Positions 35,151 through 43,928 of a DNA stretch of 64,000 bases are shown here, piece after piece (position 1 is the stretch's first letter; each line of letters opens with the position of its first letter). The DNA is from an uncultured Phocaeicola sp. (GTDB lineage Bacteria > Bacteroidota > Bacteroidia > Bacteroidales > Bacteroidaceae). The notes under the pieces are model-generated. The model was not told the origin of the DNA. It searched no databases and was given only the letters and a program-made list of their open reading frames with translations. The stretch spans positions 124,001-188,000 of the forward strand of contig CAOYQO010000001.1 in NCBI GenBank assembly GCA_948566455.1, read 5' to 3'. Position numbers and translations under genes: made by a program.

Positions 35151-35435
35151 ATATCATATTCTGGTGCTTCTACGACTGCATTGGGAGATGAAAAGAACAT
35201 GTTGGAAGGGTTGAAAATCGGTGCGGATGACTATAGGGCAAAATCTTTCAGTATCAATCTTCTGAGGGCGAGTATCAACTGGCTGATTGCCGCCCGGATA
35301 TTGAAAGAAAGCGAGCATTCCATTACGGAAATTGCGGATATGACCGGGTTTTGCGATGCGAAATGTTTCAGGGAAGTATTCCGGAAACATTTCGGGGTCA
35401 GTCTGAGTGAATATAGAGGAAAAGGAATGGCGTAA
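35151..35435 (+). pseudogene. Remnant of a hybrid two-component regulator (receiver fragment plus AraC helix-turn-helix)
   Basis: The open frame begins inside a receiver domain (LGDEKNMLEGLKIGADDY, then AKSFSINLLRASINWLIAARIL where intact genes have a TKPF-type motif), skips the linker and first AraC helix-turn-helix, and ends with EHSITEIADMTGFCDAKCFREVFRKHFGVSLSEYR. There is no kinase or sensor part and no ribosome site. It looks like the deleted 3' end of a hybrid two-component system of the kind that controls polysaccharide genes in Bacteroides. Confidence 0.7.
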
Positions 35436-35478
35436 AAAGAAAACTTCGATTAAGGTAAGAAAACGAATGCGAATGTGG

Positions 35479-35634
35479 CAAAACTGAATAAAAAAAGAGG
35501 GTGTGAGTCTAAATTAAGATTAGAACACAAATTATACGAATTACACAAATATTTTTTATGCTTCTGGTAATCAGAACTTATCTGATTTGTTATTTGCGTA
35601 ATTCGTGTAATTTGCATTCTTTTATTCAGTTTTG
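35479..35634. repeat. Large imperfect palindromic element
   Basis: Outer arms CAAAACTGAATAAAA (35479-35493) and TTTTATTCAGTTTTG (35620-35634) match exactly. Inner arms 35523-35552 and 35590-35619 are complementary over 30 nt with few mismatches, and the apex has ATCAGA/TCTGAT. The whole folds as one 155-nt hairpin. No gene inside; looks like a REP- or MITE-like intergenic element. Confidence 0.75.
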
Positions 35635-35667
35635 ACACTCTTTCTTAAGTAAGATTCTTTCAATCGG

Positions 35668-36249
35668 TCAAAAGGTGAGGAGCAGACCCTTTTTCTGGCT
35701 GAGGGCGTCTTCATAGAGGCTGCAAAGGTCGTCGTAGGCTTCCATCCATTCCTCCGGTTCAGCTTCATATAGCAGGTCTTCGGGTTCAGCACTTTCCGCT
35801 TCATCCCTGTTTTCCTTCAACCTTTCCAAAATCTCCGCCACCTCGTCGCCGTCTATAATGCCCAAACCTTCCATGCCGGGGTCTACGATGACACTGTTGA
35901 TTTCAACCTGGCAGCCTAGGACAGGAACCTCACCATATTCAAACACATCGAGACTTTTGATTACCTCGTTCACAGCATCCCACATTTCGCCCAGACCGCG
36001 ATCGTCTTCCACATCGTAGCAGGTGGTAAGGAGAATGTCGAAATAGGTCTGAAGTGTAAGTTCGCCGAACTCCTCTTCCCAATCTTCACCCAACTCATCG
36101 CCCGTGTAAGGTGATTGCAACTCGTCAAGATATTCGCAAATATACCGGTGTGCCACCTCGGCATTCTTAATGCTGTCTTTCATGACAGGCTCTATCTCGG
36201 CGTGAAATTTCTCGGTGTCAAACACAAACGCCTTATGTTCCATACTCAT
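35668..36249 (-). CDS. Acidic protein of unknown function
   Basis: 193 residues, very rich in Glu and Asp (for example GDELGEDWEEEFGEL and DEAESAEPEDLLYEAEPEEW), no signal peptide or membrane segment, predicted helical. I do not recognise a family. GC content is above that of the neighbours. It could be a DNA-mimic or chaperone-type acidic protein, but nothing in the context supports a specific role. Start ATG 36249 is followed two residues later by another ATG. Confidence 0.6.
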   Translation of the reverse strand: MSMEHKAFVFDTEKFHAEIEPVMKDSIKNAEVAHRYICEYLDELQSPYTGDELGEDWEEEFGELTLQTYFDILLTTCYDVEDDRGLGEMWDAVNEVIKSLDVFEYGEVPVLGCQVEINSVIVDPGMEGLGIIDGDEVAEILERLKENRDEAESAEPEDLLYEAEPEEWMEAYDDLCSLYEDALSQKKGLLLTF

Positions 36250-36346
36250 AATTCTTCTTTCGTTATGTTAAAGTGTTTTAGTGCTTTTCTTGTAGACTCT
36301 TCTGGCAATCCTTGCGTGTAATGTTTTTTATAACCTCGCTATGTGT

Positions 36347-39300
36347 TTATTCTGCTGCAATGTTTTGTTTAATTGTACTATGGAGTTTCTCTTTCAGGAT
36401 ATGCGCGTCGACCGGTTTGGGCACATAACCGTTGAATCCGTTCTCCATCACCTTTTCTTTGTCAGAGGAGAAGGAATATGCCGTAACGGCAATGATGGGT
36501 ATTGTTTTTGAGAATTTTCGTATCTCCCTTGCCGCTTCGTATCCGTCCATTTTAGGCATATTGATATCCATGATGATGACGTGCGGCTGGAATTTCCGAT
36601 ATAACTCTATAGCTTCTTCACCATTCCAGGCATGCACCAGGTTGTAATCTTTGTTAAGAATGGAATTGAATAGCAAGTAGTTGCTCTCATTATCTTCTGC
36701 CACTAGGATGATAGGCTTTTGCCTGGCTGCTTTGGGGGCAAGGCTGACAGGTTGCTGTTTCTTCTGTTCTACAACTGCTCCCGGCTGATACGGCACTGTG
36801 AACCAGAATGTGCTTCCTTTGCCTTTACCCTCGGATTCTACTCCGATCCTGCCTTTCATCTTTTCGATAATGTTTTTGCAGATGGAAAGGCCCAGTCCCG
36901 TTCCCTGAGTGAAAGTGTCCACTTTGGTGAAACGTTCGAATATTTTGTTCTGATCCTCTTGTGAGATGCCCATGCCGGTGTCCTTTACGTAAAAATATAG
37001 TTCTTTTCCACGTATTTCATAACCGAATGTGATGCTACCTGTTTGAGTAAATTTAGTTGCATTGACCAACAGGTTGATAAGTACCTGTGAGAGCCGGTTC
37101 TTTTCGGTTTGCACATGGCACTGGGCAGCTCCAGGAATGAATTCCAGAACAACGTTCGGTTTCAGCCTGCGGCGTACGGTACTTTCCACGTCTTTTGCCA
37201 GTCCGTTCAGGTCAACGTCTCGGTAATTGAACTCAAGCGTATTTGCCTCTATTTTCGACAAGTCCAGAATGTCGCTGACGAGTTGCAAGAGCAGCTGGTT
37301 ATTGTTCTCTATGATACTGATGAATTCTTCCCGTTCCTGTTCATCCTCAGTGGCAGTCAGCAAGCTGGAGAAACCTACGATAGCATTCAATGGTGTGCGT
37401 ATTTCGTGGCTCATGTTAGCCAGAAATGCAGACTTTAGCCGTTCGGATTCCAAAGCTTTTTCCCTGGCTGCTATCAGTGCCTTTTCTTGTCTCTTACGTT
37501 CTGTTATTAGTAGCAGTGAGCCTACCAGTGATATTGGACTGCCCTGCTCATCGTATTGATCTACTATTGCATTCGTTTCAAGCCAGTCTATAAATTTTCG
37601 TCCTTCCACTTCGGTAATGATGCGGAACTCTTCTTTGGCATGTTGTAATTTTCCGGATATAAGGTTTTTGTGTACCTGCTGCATACGTTCCAGATCTTCC
37701 GGGTGCATTTTCCGGAAATATTCGGAGGCTTTTATAATATGCGCCTGAGGAGTGGAACCTTCTTCTTTGGTAAAATTCATGTGGGCCAATATCTGTTCGG
37801 ATTCGCAGGTAATCATATCGTTTTTCAGGTCCCAGCGCCAAGGAATGATTCGAGCTACACTCAAGGTCATTTCCAGTTTCTTGTTGATTTCCCGCAACGC
37901 ATTTTCCGCTTCATTGCGTGCTGTAATATCAACTCCAAAAATATCGATAGTATACTTTTCGGATGACCGGCAGATAATGAATTCATAAAAAGAGTGGGTC
38001 TGCTTGAAAAAGTGTGTGAAGGTAATCGCCTGTTTTTCTCTGAATATCATTTTTATAAATCGGGGAAGACATTCAATCTGTGAAAGCGAATTCTTATTCG
38101 TATCATTATCCTCATTTGCCGTAAACAAACTGTTGAACAAACTGTTTCCGGCTTGGTATTTTATATTTGTTACCTCTCCTTTTTCATTAAGATCCACTAT
38201 TGCCTGGGTATATGATATCGGCATGTTGCATACAAGTGTGTTGTGAGCACTGAACAGGGCTATTTTCTTTTGCTGGAACCAGTATATGATAAGTGCGATG
38301 ACCACAAGTGAAAGTAATAGAATCGTTCCGCTAATGATCCACCATTTATATTTTTGCCAGAATGTGAGTGGTTTATTCAGGAATATTGTATTTGACGGAC
38401 AAAGCTCTGCATCAAGTTCATCCAATTCCAGTTGTGCATAATTGACAAGCGGGTATGACTTTTTACTATATACGAATGGAATGTCACGCATCTCTTTCCC
38501 TTGGAGCATTTGTCCGATAATGTTGGTTAATGATTGCTCTAGTTCTGCTTGGTCATAGAAGTGTCCGCCGATGAATCCTGCCTTATTGATATACGCACCT
38601 CTCAGGGCAAATACCGGTTGAGGTGAAGATGCTACCAGCTGGAAGTCGCCGCTGATAAGTGTAGGCGATCCAAACAAGTTTTTACGTTCATAAAACCAAG
38701 TAGAAAATAAGATACTTGTAGTCGGATCATCTGCCAATAAGTATTCTTGTAGTCGTCTGCTGTTTTCTTCTTTGCCCACCAGGCGTTCGTATTCAATATT
38801 CGGATATTCTGATGTGATGTATGAGTGTATAAGCTGGTCCAACCGCTGGTTCTGATAAAGTTCGTCTGCCGCAAATACGAGCTTCTTCATTGGGGGTAAC
38901 ATCCGTACCATCATGTCAATGGTTTCTTTATACATATCCGGGGCTTCAATAAACGTGAAGTTATATTGTTCTCTGATGTCATTCAGAGGTGCGACTGTAT
39001 TGTCCTCCATATTTTTAGAGCGTCCCGTGAAATAATATTCCCGGGGGGCATAAGTATCTTCATTGGCAATCAAAACCATTGGAATATCCCCCCATTCTTT
39101 CTGAATACGATCTCTCAAAGTAAAAGCTATACTCCCTATGAGCACTAGATAATCCGGCTTATTTCTTTCATAACGTTGGAAGATTCCTTCTTCCATTTGG
39201 TTGTACAATGAATCATTACGGATAAATGTTCCGTTTATATGCACTAAGTCGGCGTTGACATCCTCTATTGAAGAAGTTTGAAGCATAATAGGGGTTATCA

Positions 39301-39454
39301 GTGTTTGACTCCATGGGGCCCCTTCATTGTATGAGTTAATAATAAGTAGTCGATGCTGTTTGGGAACTACAGTTGCATGGGCAAGGGATGAACTTAAATA
39401 TACTAAAACACAACAGAGGCTGATTATATGTTTCCAAGATAAAAAAAGTCTCAT
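36347..39454 (-). CDS. Hybrid sensor histidine kinase/response regulator with periplasmic sensor
   Basis: 1035 residues from ATG 39454, which opens a signal peptide (LFLSWKHIISLCCVLVYLSSSLAHA). Residues about 30-340 form a periplasmic domain resembling ABC-transporter substrate-binding sensors (LLIINSYNEGAPWSQ, PDYLVLIGS, IPMVLIANEDTY, FALRGAYINKAGFIGG), then one membrane helix near 370, PAS domains, HisKA (NMSHEIRTPLNA), HATPase_c (GTGLGLSI) and a receiver with phospho-Asp in VIIMDINMPKMDG and Lys in VPKPVDA. No DNA-binding output, so signal passes to another protein. The in-frame TTG at 39508 belongs to the -7 box TATTTTTG (39513-39506, minus). Confidence 0.92.
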   Translation of the reverse strand: MRLFLSWKHIISLCCVLVYLSSSLAHATVVPKQHRLLIINSYNEGAPWSQTLITPIMLQTSSIEDVNADLVHINGTFIRNDSLYNQMEEGIFQRYERNKPDYLVLIGSIAFTLRDRIQKEWGDIPMVLIANEDTYAPREYYFTGRSKNMEDNTVAPLNDIREQYNFTFIEAPDMYKETIDMMVRMLPPMKKLVFAADELYQNQRLDQLIHSYITSEYPNIEYERLVGKEENSRRLQEYLLADDPTTSILFSTWFYERKNLFGSPTLISGDFQLVASSPQPVFALRGAYINKAGFIGGHFYDQAELEQSLTNIIGQMLQGKEMRDIPFVYSKKSYPLVNYAQLELDELDAELCPSNTIFLNKPLTFWQKYKWWIISGTILLLSLVVIALIIYWFQQKKIALFSAHNTLVCNMPISYTQAIVDLNEKGEVTNIKYQAGNSLFNSLFTANEDNDTNKNSLSQIECLPRFIKMIFREKQAITFTHFFKQTHSFYEFIICRSSEKYTIDIFGVDITARNEAENALREINKKLEMTLSVARIIPWRWDLKNDMITCESEQILAHMNFTKEEGSTPQAHIIKASEYFRKMHPEDLERMQQVHKNLISGKLQHAKEEFRIITEVEGRKFIDWLETNAIVDQYDEQGSPISLVGSLLLITERKRQEKALIAAREKALESERLKSAFLANMSHEIRTPLNAIVGFSSLLTATEDEQEREEFISIIENNNQLLLQLVSDILDLSKIEANTLEFNYRDVDLNGLAKDVESTVRRRLKPNVVLEFIPGAAQCHVQTEKNRLSQVLINLLVNATKFTQTGSITFGYEIRGKELYFYVKDTGMGISQEDQNKIFERFTKVDTFTQGTGLGLSICKNIIEKMKGRIGVESEGKGKGSTFWFTVPYQPGAVVEQKKQQPVSLAPKAARQKPIILVAEDNESNYLLFNSILNKDYNLVHAWNGEEAIELYRKFQPHVIIMDINMPKMDGYEAAREIRKFSKTIPIIAVTAYSFSSDKEKVMENGFNGYVPKPVDAHILKEKLHSTIKQNIAAE

Positions 39455-39513
39455 AACCAATTTTTTAAGTATTCTTTTATATTGAATTAATATTAGATAT
39501 TGATGCAAAAATA

Positions 39514-39973
39514 CAAAAGTGAGATTTCTTATAATTGCTTTTTTATATCATATTAACCAAAATTAGTAATTTACATTTCTGCTATTGGTGTGAATTATAG
39601 TTTCATCATACATTATTATGCTAAACCATTCTGAGTTTCTGATGTGCAAACTTTGTTTTATAGTAGATAAGGCTGTTTCAACTGAAGTGCATCCCCAAGG
39701 GTGTCTTTTTATAGGTATTTACTGGATGATTTTTCTGTGTATATAATCTGCGATCTGCTGTTTAATCATATGATTAGAGGTAACAAATTAGTAACCCTTT
39801 TGCTATTTCTTAATGTGGAGGATTTAATTTTTGATATTCAACAAAGCATTTTTGTAGTAGAAAGAAAGCCTGTATCTTGTAGATACTGATGTCGTTATTG
39901 ACGTGTTAAGTGAGTCACTATCCAATGAAAAAGGAGAGGTTCAGAAGTAATAGGTCTTTATTTATATCATAGT
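39514..39973. other. AT-rich gap without recognisable gene
   Basis: About 460 bp between the kinase promoter and the terminator of the fimbrial operon. A 62-codon frame at 39701-39889 starts with GTG, lacks a ribosome site and resembles nothing I know, so I do not call it. Confidence 0.5.
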
Positions 39974-40025
39974 AAAAGGGAGGGACAGAAATTTATTTAT
40001 TCATAATCTGTTTCCTCCCTTTTTG
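39974..40025 (-). terminator. Terminator of the fimbria-type lipoprotein operon
   Basis: GGGAGG and CCTCCC arms extended by ACAGA/TCTGT, T-run on both strands. It follows the minus-strand metzincin-motif gene. Confidence 0.7.
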
Positions 40026-40050
40026 CTTTTATTTACTATTTATATCTTTT

Positions 40051-41850
40051 TTACATCGGTAAATTGGCAATTATGTCTTTTGAACATATTGGTAATTTAC
40101 CCTCTTGCCCCATGTTTACGAATACTGTGGCGCAGAGTACTGTCCATTGGTCGCCATAAGTCATGGTACTGCTATGGTTGTAACCTAAACAATGCCCGTA
40201 TTCGTGGAACATAGCTTGTCGGGGATAGTTATGAGGATTGGATCCCAGTGGTGTTGCATCAAAATAGACTCCGGTATAACAGTAGTCCGCTAATCCGTAA
40301 GTGTTGCCGCCTCCCAGACCGCCGACGCCTGATACGCAACCCAATACGAGTCCTCCATGACTGCGGATTCTCTGGCGTAATGCATTCAGATTGATGGCAT
40401 TTCCTCCGTTATCCTTCAGTTTGCCTTCATATTTGTTCATTTCTGTGTTAAACTCTTCGGAAGAGAACATGAAAGCCATATTGATAGCCAATGCTACCCC
40501 GTGACGACATAATAATGGATTCATGTGCCGCCAGTAAGCGTGTCCGTTGTCGGCTGAATAAGCAGAGAAACGTATGAACCACCGACTGTCTATCTGTTCT
40601 ATCTTCTTCATATACGGATCTTCCGTTCGGATAATAAGTGTGACATCGTCACCGGAAAGTTCTGGTTGTGCAGGTATCACTATCTTTCTGCCGCTGCTGG
40701 TGGTGAATGTGCAGTCAGAACCTACAACTGGCAATGGGAAAGCGGCTTCCATGAAAGGATGGATCACATCGAAATGTGCCAATTCAAGGAACTCAGTACT
40801 GATATTATTGAATCGACATAAAATCGTCACATCATGGATAGTAACCGGTGAGAAGAATTTAACCAGTAATTGATGTTCATCCGAGATAGATACTTGTAAC
40901 GGTGCGTTTGCATAAAAGGAACGGTGCTTGCTGTCATAGAAGATATCTCGTGGCTCGTTGGCTAAAAACATAGTGTCAGTCTGGAAGCGGGAGAAATCTT
41001 CTTCACGGATATAAAGCAATCCGTCCAGGCTTTCCGGATGCCGGTAATCAATGCTGATGTGGGATATACGGCCTGCCTCGATTTTGCAATTGCTGAAGCG
41101 GTATTTGTGTACAAACGATGTGCCGTCACTTCGGTCTGACTCGATCGTTACAACTCCAGAAAGTGCCTCTTTACTGGGCAATGAGTAAAATGAATAGCTC
41201 TCCGCGATGTCATAAGATTCAATACCTTCCGTACCGGAGTATTCGCCATTTGCACTGAGACTGGTATATACAGTATCATCAAATGTGATGTCAATTTTGC
41301 GGATAAAACGCCACATATAATCGGACGAGACATTCAAGTCTATATCAACTCTACCTACACATCGCTCCAATGTCACCGTCTGCGATTCCGCAGCTTGTTC
41401 CTTGCCGATGTGTAACTCTATTTTTTTATAAAAGTAGACATCGTCGAGAGGGGCTTTTGCCGACTTATTCAGCAGCCAGACGTCTGACAATCGCTTAGGT
41501 TCGTTGATCGTCGCATTTGATTCCGCGCTCGTGGTAGCTAGGAATACAACCGTATAGTCACCATATTCCAATCCTTCAATGGTCAGTTTGGAGAAGTCTG
41601 CTTCCAGCTTTTGATACAGCGGTTTGAGTATTTCTCCCCGGTCATTGGCAATGGCATACCACATGCGGGCAATCTGTTCCGGTTCACCGTTGCGTGTCCG
41701 TATGGCAGAAGTGTCATCTTCGTGCAATCCAAGAAGAAATGTTACCTGGCCGGAGGCAGGCGGTATGAGACCGTATTCCTGCTCAAGTTCGTTTGAGCAG
41801 CTTGCCAGCAACAATGCCAGAAATAATAGTATTATTTTTGTAATCTTCAT
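40051..41850 (-). CDS. FimB/Mfa2-like lipoprotein with a metzincin-type zinc protease motif
   Basis: 599 residues with lipoprotein signal (LLFLALLLASCSNE). Residues about 35-270 resemble the two-domain fimbrillin/FimB-Mfa2 fold of Bacteroidales pili (CVGRVDIDLNV; YSFYSLPS). The C-terminal part contains HEYGHCLGYNH near residue 555, a complete HExxHxxGxxH zinc motif, followed by SSTMTYG, which could be the Met-turn. Preceding residues GLADYCYTGVYFD and the mobile glycine-rich loop (SGVGGLGGGNTYG) fit a surface protease. Function could be shedding or processing of the fimbriae-like partner, host protein or mucin cleavage; none is shown. 13 bp separate it from the other lipoprotein gene upstream. 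Confidence 0.78.
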   Translation of the reverse strand: MKITKIILLFLALLLASCSNELEQEYGLIPPASGQVTFLLGLHEDDTSAIRTRNGEPEQIARMWYAIANDRGEILKPLYQKLEADFSKLTIEGLEYGDYTVVFLATTSAESNATINEPKRLSDVWLLNKSAKAPLDDVYFYKKIELHIGKEQAAESQTVTLERCVGRVDIDLNVSSDYMWRFIRKIDITFDDTVYTSLSANGEYSGTEGIESYDIAESYSFYSLPSKEALSGVVTIESDRSDGTSFVHKYRFSNCKIEAGRISHISIDYRHPESLDGLLYIREEDFSRFQTDTMFLANEPRDIFYDSKHRSFYANAPLQVSISDEHQLLVKFFSPVTIHDVTILCRFNNISTEFLELAHFDVIHPFMEAAFPLPVVGSDCTFTTSSGRKIVIPAQPELSGDDVTLIIRTEDPYMKKIEQIDSRWFIRFSAYSADNGHAYWRHMNPLLCRHGVALAINMAFMFSSEEFNTEMNKYEGKLKDNGGNAINLNALRQRIRSHGGLVLGCVSGVGGLGGGNTYGLADYCYTGVYFDATPLGSNPHNYPRQAMFHEYGHCLGYNHSSTMTYGDQWTVLCATVFVNMGQEGKLPICSKDIIANLPM

Positions 41851-41862
41851 AGAATTCCTCCT

Positions 41863-43749
41863 TTATTTTTTTACACAACGTAAGGATGCGAACGCTTCCA
41901 TCTGCAATTGTCTTTCGGTGATGGCAGTGGTTTCCTTGCCTTCAAACGGCAACCAGTAAGCCCATGCATAACCACCCGGACAGCCGTTACGTTCGCTTGT
42001 CCATAATACGGCTCTTTTTCCGAAGGCAGGATTATTGGTGGTAGACTTGTCACCTTTTCCGCCTGCCAAGGGGATGATAAGGTAACGTCCGGTATCTTCT
42101 GAAGTAAATTTCACATAGTGTTGCGTTCCTGTTACACCGGTCGGGGTAGTCAAGGTTCCTTCGCCAACGTGGAGTGTAGCGGTTATTTTTTCTCCGTTTC
42201 CTGCTGTGTAAGTGCTGGGAATTTCCTGCCCTTTGGGGAGAAGAGAGTTCAGTTCGCTGCGGGTTGGCACACGGTAACCTTCCGGACAAGGCATATGGGT
42301 ATCGTTTTGCCAGGGTGCGTCGGCAGTCTGGTTACCCAGATTGTTTGAGGGGCTATATCCTTGCCAGGGGATATACATATATTTTCGTCCATACTGGAAC
42401 AAACCACCGATACTGCTGATCCAACCATTATGGTACATCTTCTCAACAGTAGCACCATCTAAAGGATATACCTGGTCTTCCAGATCCCGGCTGCGTGCAT
42501 TGAACGCCATCCATATGCTACCGCCCATTTCAACTGTTTCAATCTGCTTGTCGCTCGGAGCCACACGAATTTCTACATAATCATAAGAGCCGGTCAGCAA
42601 AGCATTTTTTAAATGTACCAGAATTGTATAGCCCAGTCGGCCATTGCCTTGTGCGGCCACCGATACATTGAATGCCGACACTATGCCTTCTGTTTCTTCA
42701 GATACCGACATTTCACTGAGATTCACGCCACTGCCAGTACCTTCAGTAGCTGATATGTCAATCCGGGTGTCGGAAACAAATGCCAGTTTCATGTCACTGA
42801 CTCCTGTGGCGGGTACCTCTACTATATTATTTTCATAATCTACTGTTACTCCTTCCGGTATTTTAGATTGGGAAGCATTAAGCAGGATACGATGCTCCGT
42901 ATCAGGTTTCCCGATAATCGTTTCGCCTTTTTCCCAAGGCTTGATTTCGAAGATTCCTTCTACTGTGGCACCTACATTGAGTACTGACAGTTCGTAAACT
43001 TTATTGCGTTCTATATTTGGTAATTGCATCTTTAGCCTGATGGGGATTTTATCGTATGTACCCCGCAGGGTGATATTTACAGGACGCGCACTCTCGAAAA
43101 TGCGGAATATTCCCTGTTGTTCTCCACCGAAAGCGGGATCAAATTTCTTTAAGTAACTTACTGTTTTATCTGATGCGGAAGTGTTTTCGATGAACGGATA
43201 TGTTTCAGCCGGAGCATCCTCTACGATTACTTCTTTGATTAATGTTTTGCTGTCTGCTGTGGTATTCAGGTCTATACGGGCTACACCGCGTTTCATACCG
43301 ACGTTGATTTCCTGACTACTGCGTGTTTGGGGACTACTTTCTAATTCAACAACTGCAGCCATAAAGTCAGGAGCTGAATTATCGTGCAGTCCTTCGCCGA
43401 TGGTCATATTGCGGAATTCTTCTTCGGTAATGTTTCCTTCCTGAACCGGAACTGTCACTCCGGTGAGGAAGTATAGCCGTGCTCCGTTGAGTGCGGAAAT
43501 GCTGGACTGGCCATTGGATTCGGGAGTCAATTGTTGCGTTTTGTACAGGTTACCATCGCTGAACTGGAAAACTGACACATCCCGTAGCTCCTCAGAAGAG
43601 TCTGAACCGGAAGTCGTAATACCTTTTACCACTAATGAATAAGTTTGCTGTTTGCCTTCTCCCTCAGACGGTGCATCGTCTGAGCAGGCGCCTAAAAACA
43701 ACGTTCCGAGCAAGGCGGAAACGATGATCTTTTTGTAAGGGTGATTCAT
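41863..43749 (-). CDS. Fimbria-associated (Mfa/FimB-like) lipoprotein with FISUMP-like C-terminus
   Basis: 628 residues; lipoprotein signal with lipobox LFLGAC. Residues about 35-285 look like the FimB/Mfa2 fold (DVSVFQFSDGNLYKTQ, GVARIDLNT, NKVYELSVLNV, PWEKGE), then a beta-rich linker, and from about 400 a segment with MAFNARSRDLEDQVYP, CPEGYRVPTRSELNSLL and final SLRCVKK that matches the FISUMP/DUF1566-type domain. Such proteins sit at the base or tip of surface fibres. First gene of a two-gene operon with the metzincin-motif lipoprotein; -7 box TATTTTTG at 43820-43813 (minus) and a CTTTCGGA/TCCGAAAG hairpin (43786-43806) in the leader. Confidence 0.75.
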   Translation of the reverse strand: MNHPYKKIIVSALLGTLFLGACSDDAPSEGEGKQQTYSLVVKGITTSGSDSSEELRDVSVFQFSDGNLYKTQQLTPESNGQSSISALNGARLYFLTGVTVPVQEGNITEEEFRNMTIGEGLHDNSAPDFMAAVVELESSPQTRSSQEINVGMKRGVARIDLNTTADSKTLIKEVIVEDAPAETYPFIENTSASDKTVSYLKKFDPAFGGEQQGIFRIFESARPVNITLRGTYDKIPIRLKMQLPNIERNKVYELSVLNVGATVEGIFEIKPWEKGETIIGKPDTEHRILLNASQSKIPEGVTVDYENNIVEVPATGVSDMKLAFVSDTRIDISATEGTGSGVNLSEMSVSEETEGIVSAFNVSVAAQGNGRLGYTILVHLKNALLTGSYDYVEIRVAPSDKQIETVEMGGSIWMAFNARSRDLEDQVYPLDGATVEKMYHNGWISSIGGLFQYGRKYMYIPWQGYSPSNNLGNQTADAPWQNDTHMPCPEGYRVPTRSELNSLLPKGQEIPSTYTAGNGEKITATLHVGEGTLTTPTGVTGTQHYVKFTSEDTGRYLIIPLAGGKGDKSTTNNPAFGKRAVLWTSERNGCPGGYAWAYWLPFEGKETTAITERQLQMEAFASLRCVKK

Positions 43750-43894
43750 GTTTTTTGTAAAATGTTATATTGAATATTGATACTTCTTTCGGACCTTTTC
43801 CGAAAGCGGGTGCAAAAATATATAATTTTTCAATATGAGAAATTCTCTTTCCTGTAATCTTCATTACTTTCCTTTTGTAATCTCAACTCTTTTT

Positions 43895-43902
43895 GTATCT
43901 TT
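43895..43902 (+). promoter_or_regulatory. -7 box of the hydBAC operon
   Basis: TATCTTTG, perfect consensus, 27 bp before the ATG; TTTG at 43873-43876 lies 18 bp upstream of it as -33 box. Confidence 0.65.
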
Positions 43903-43928
43903 GTTCTCGACCCCAAATCTATTACAAA

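Noticed and set aside
39701..39889. A 62-codon AT-rich frame in the gap after the hybrid kinase promoter
   Set aside because: GTG start, no ribosome site and no sequence likeness; expected by chance in AT-rich DNA.
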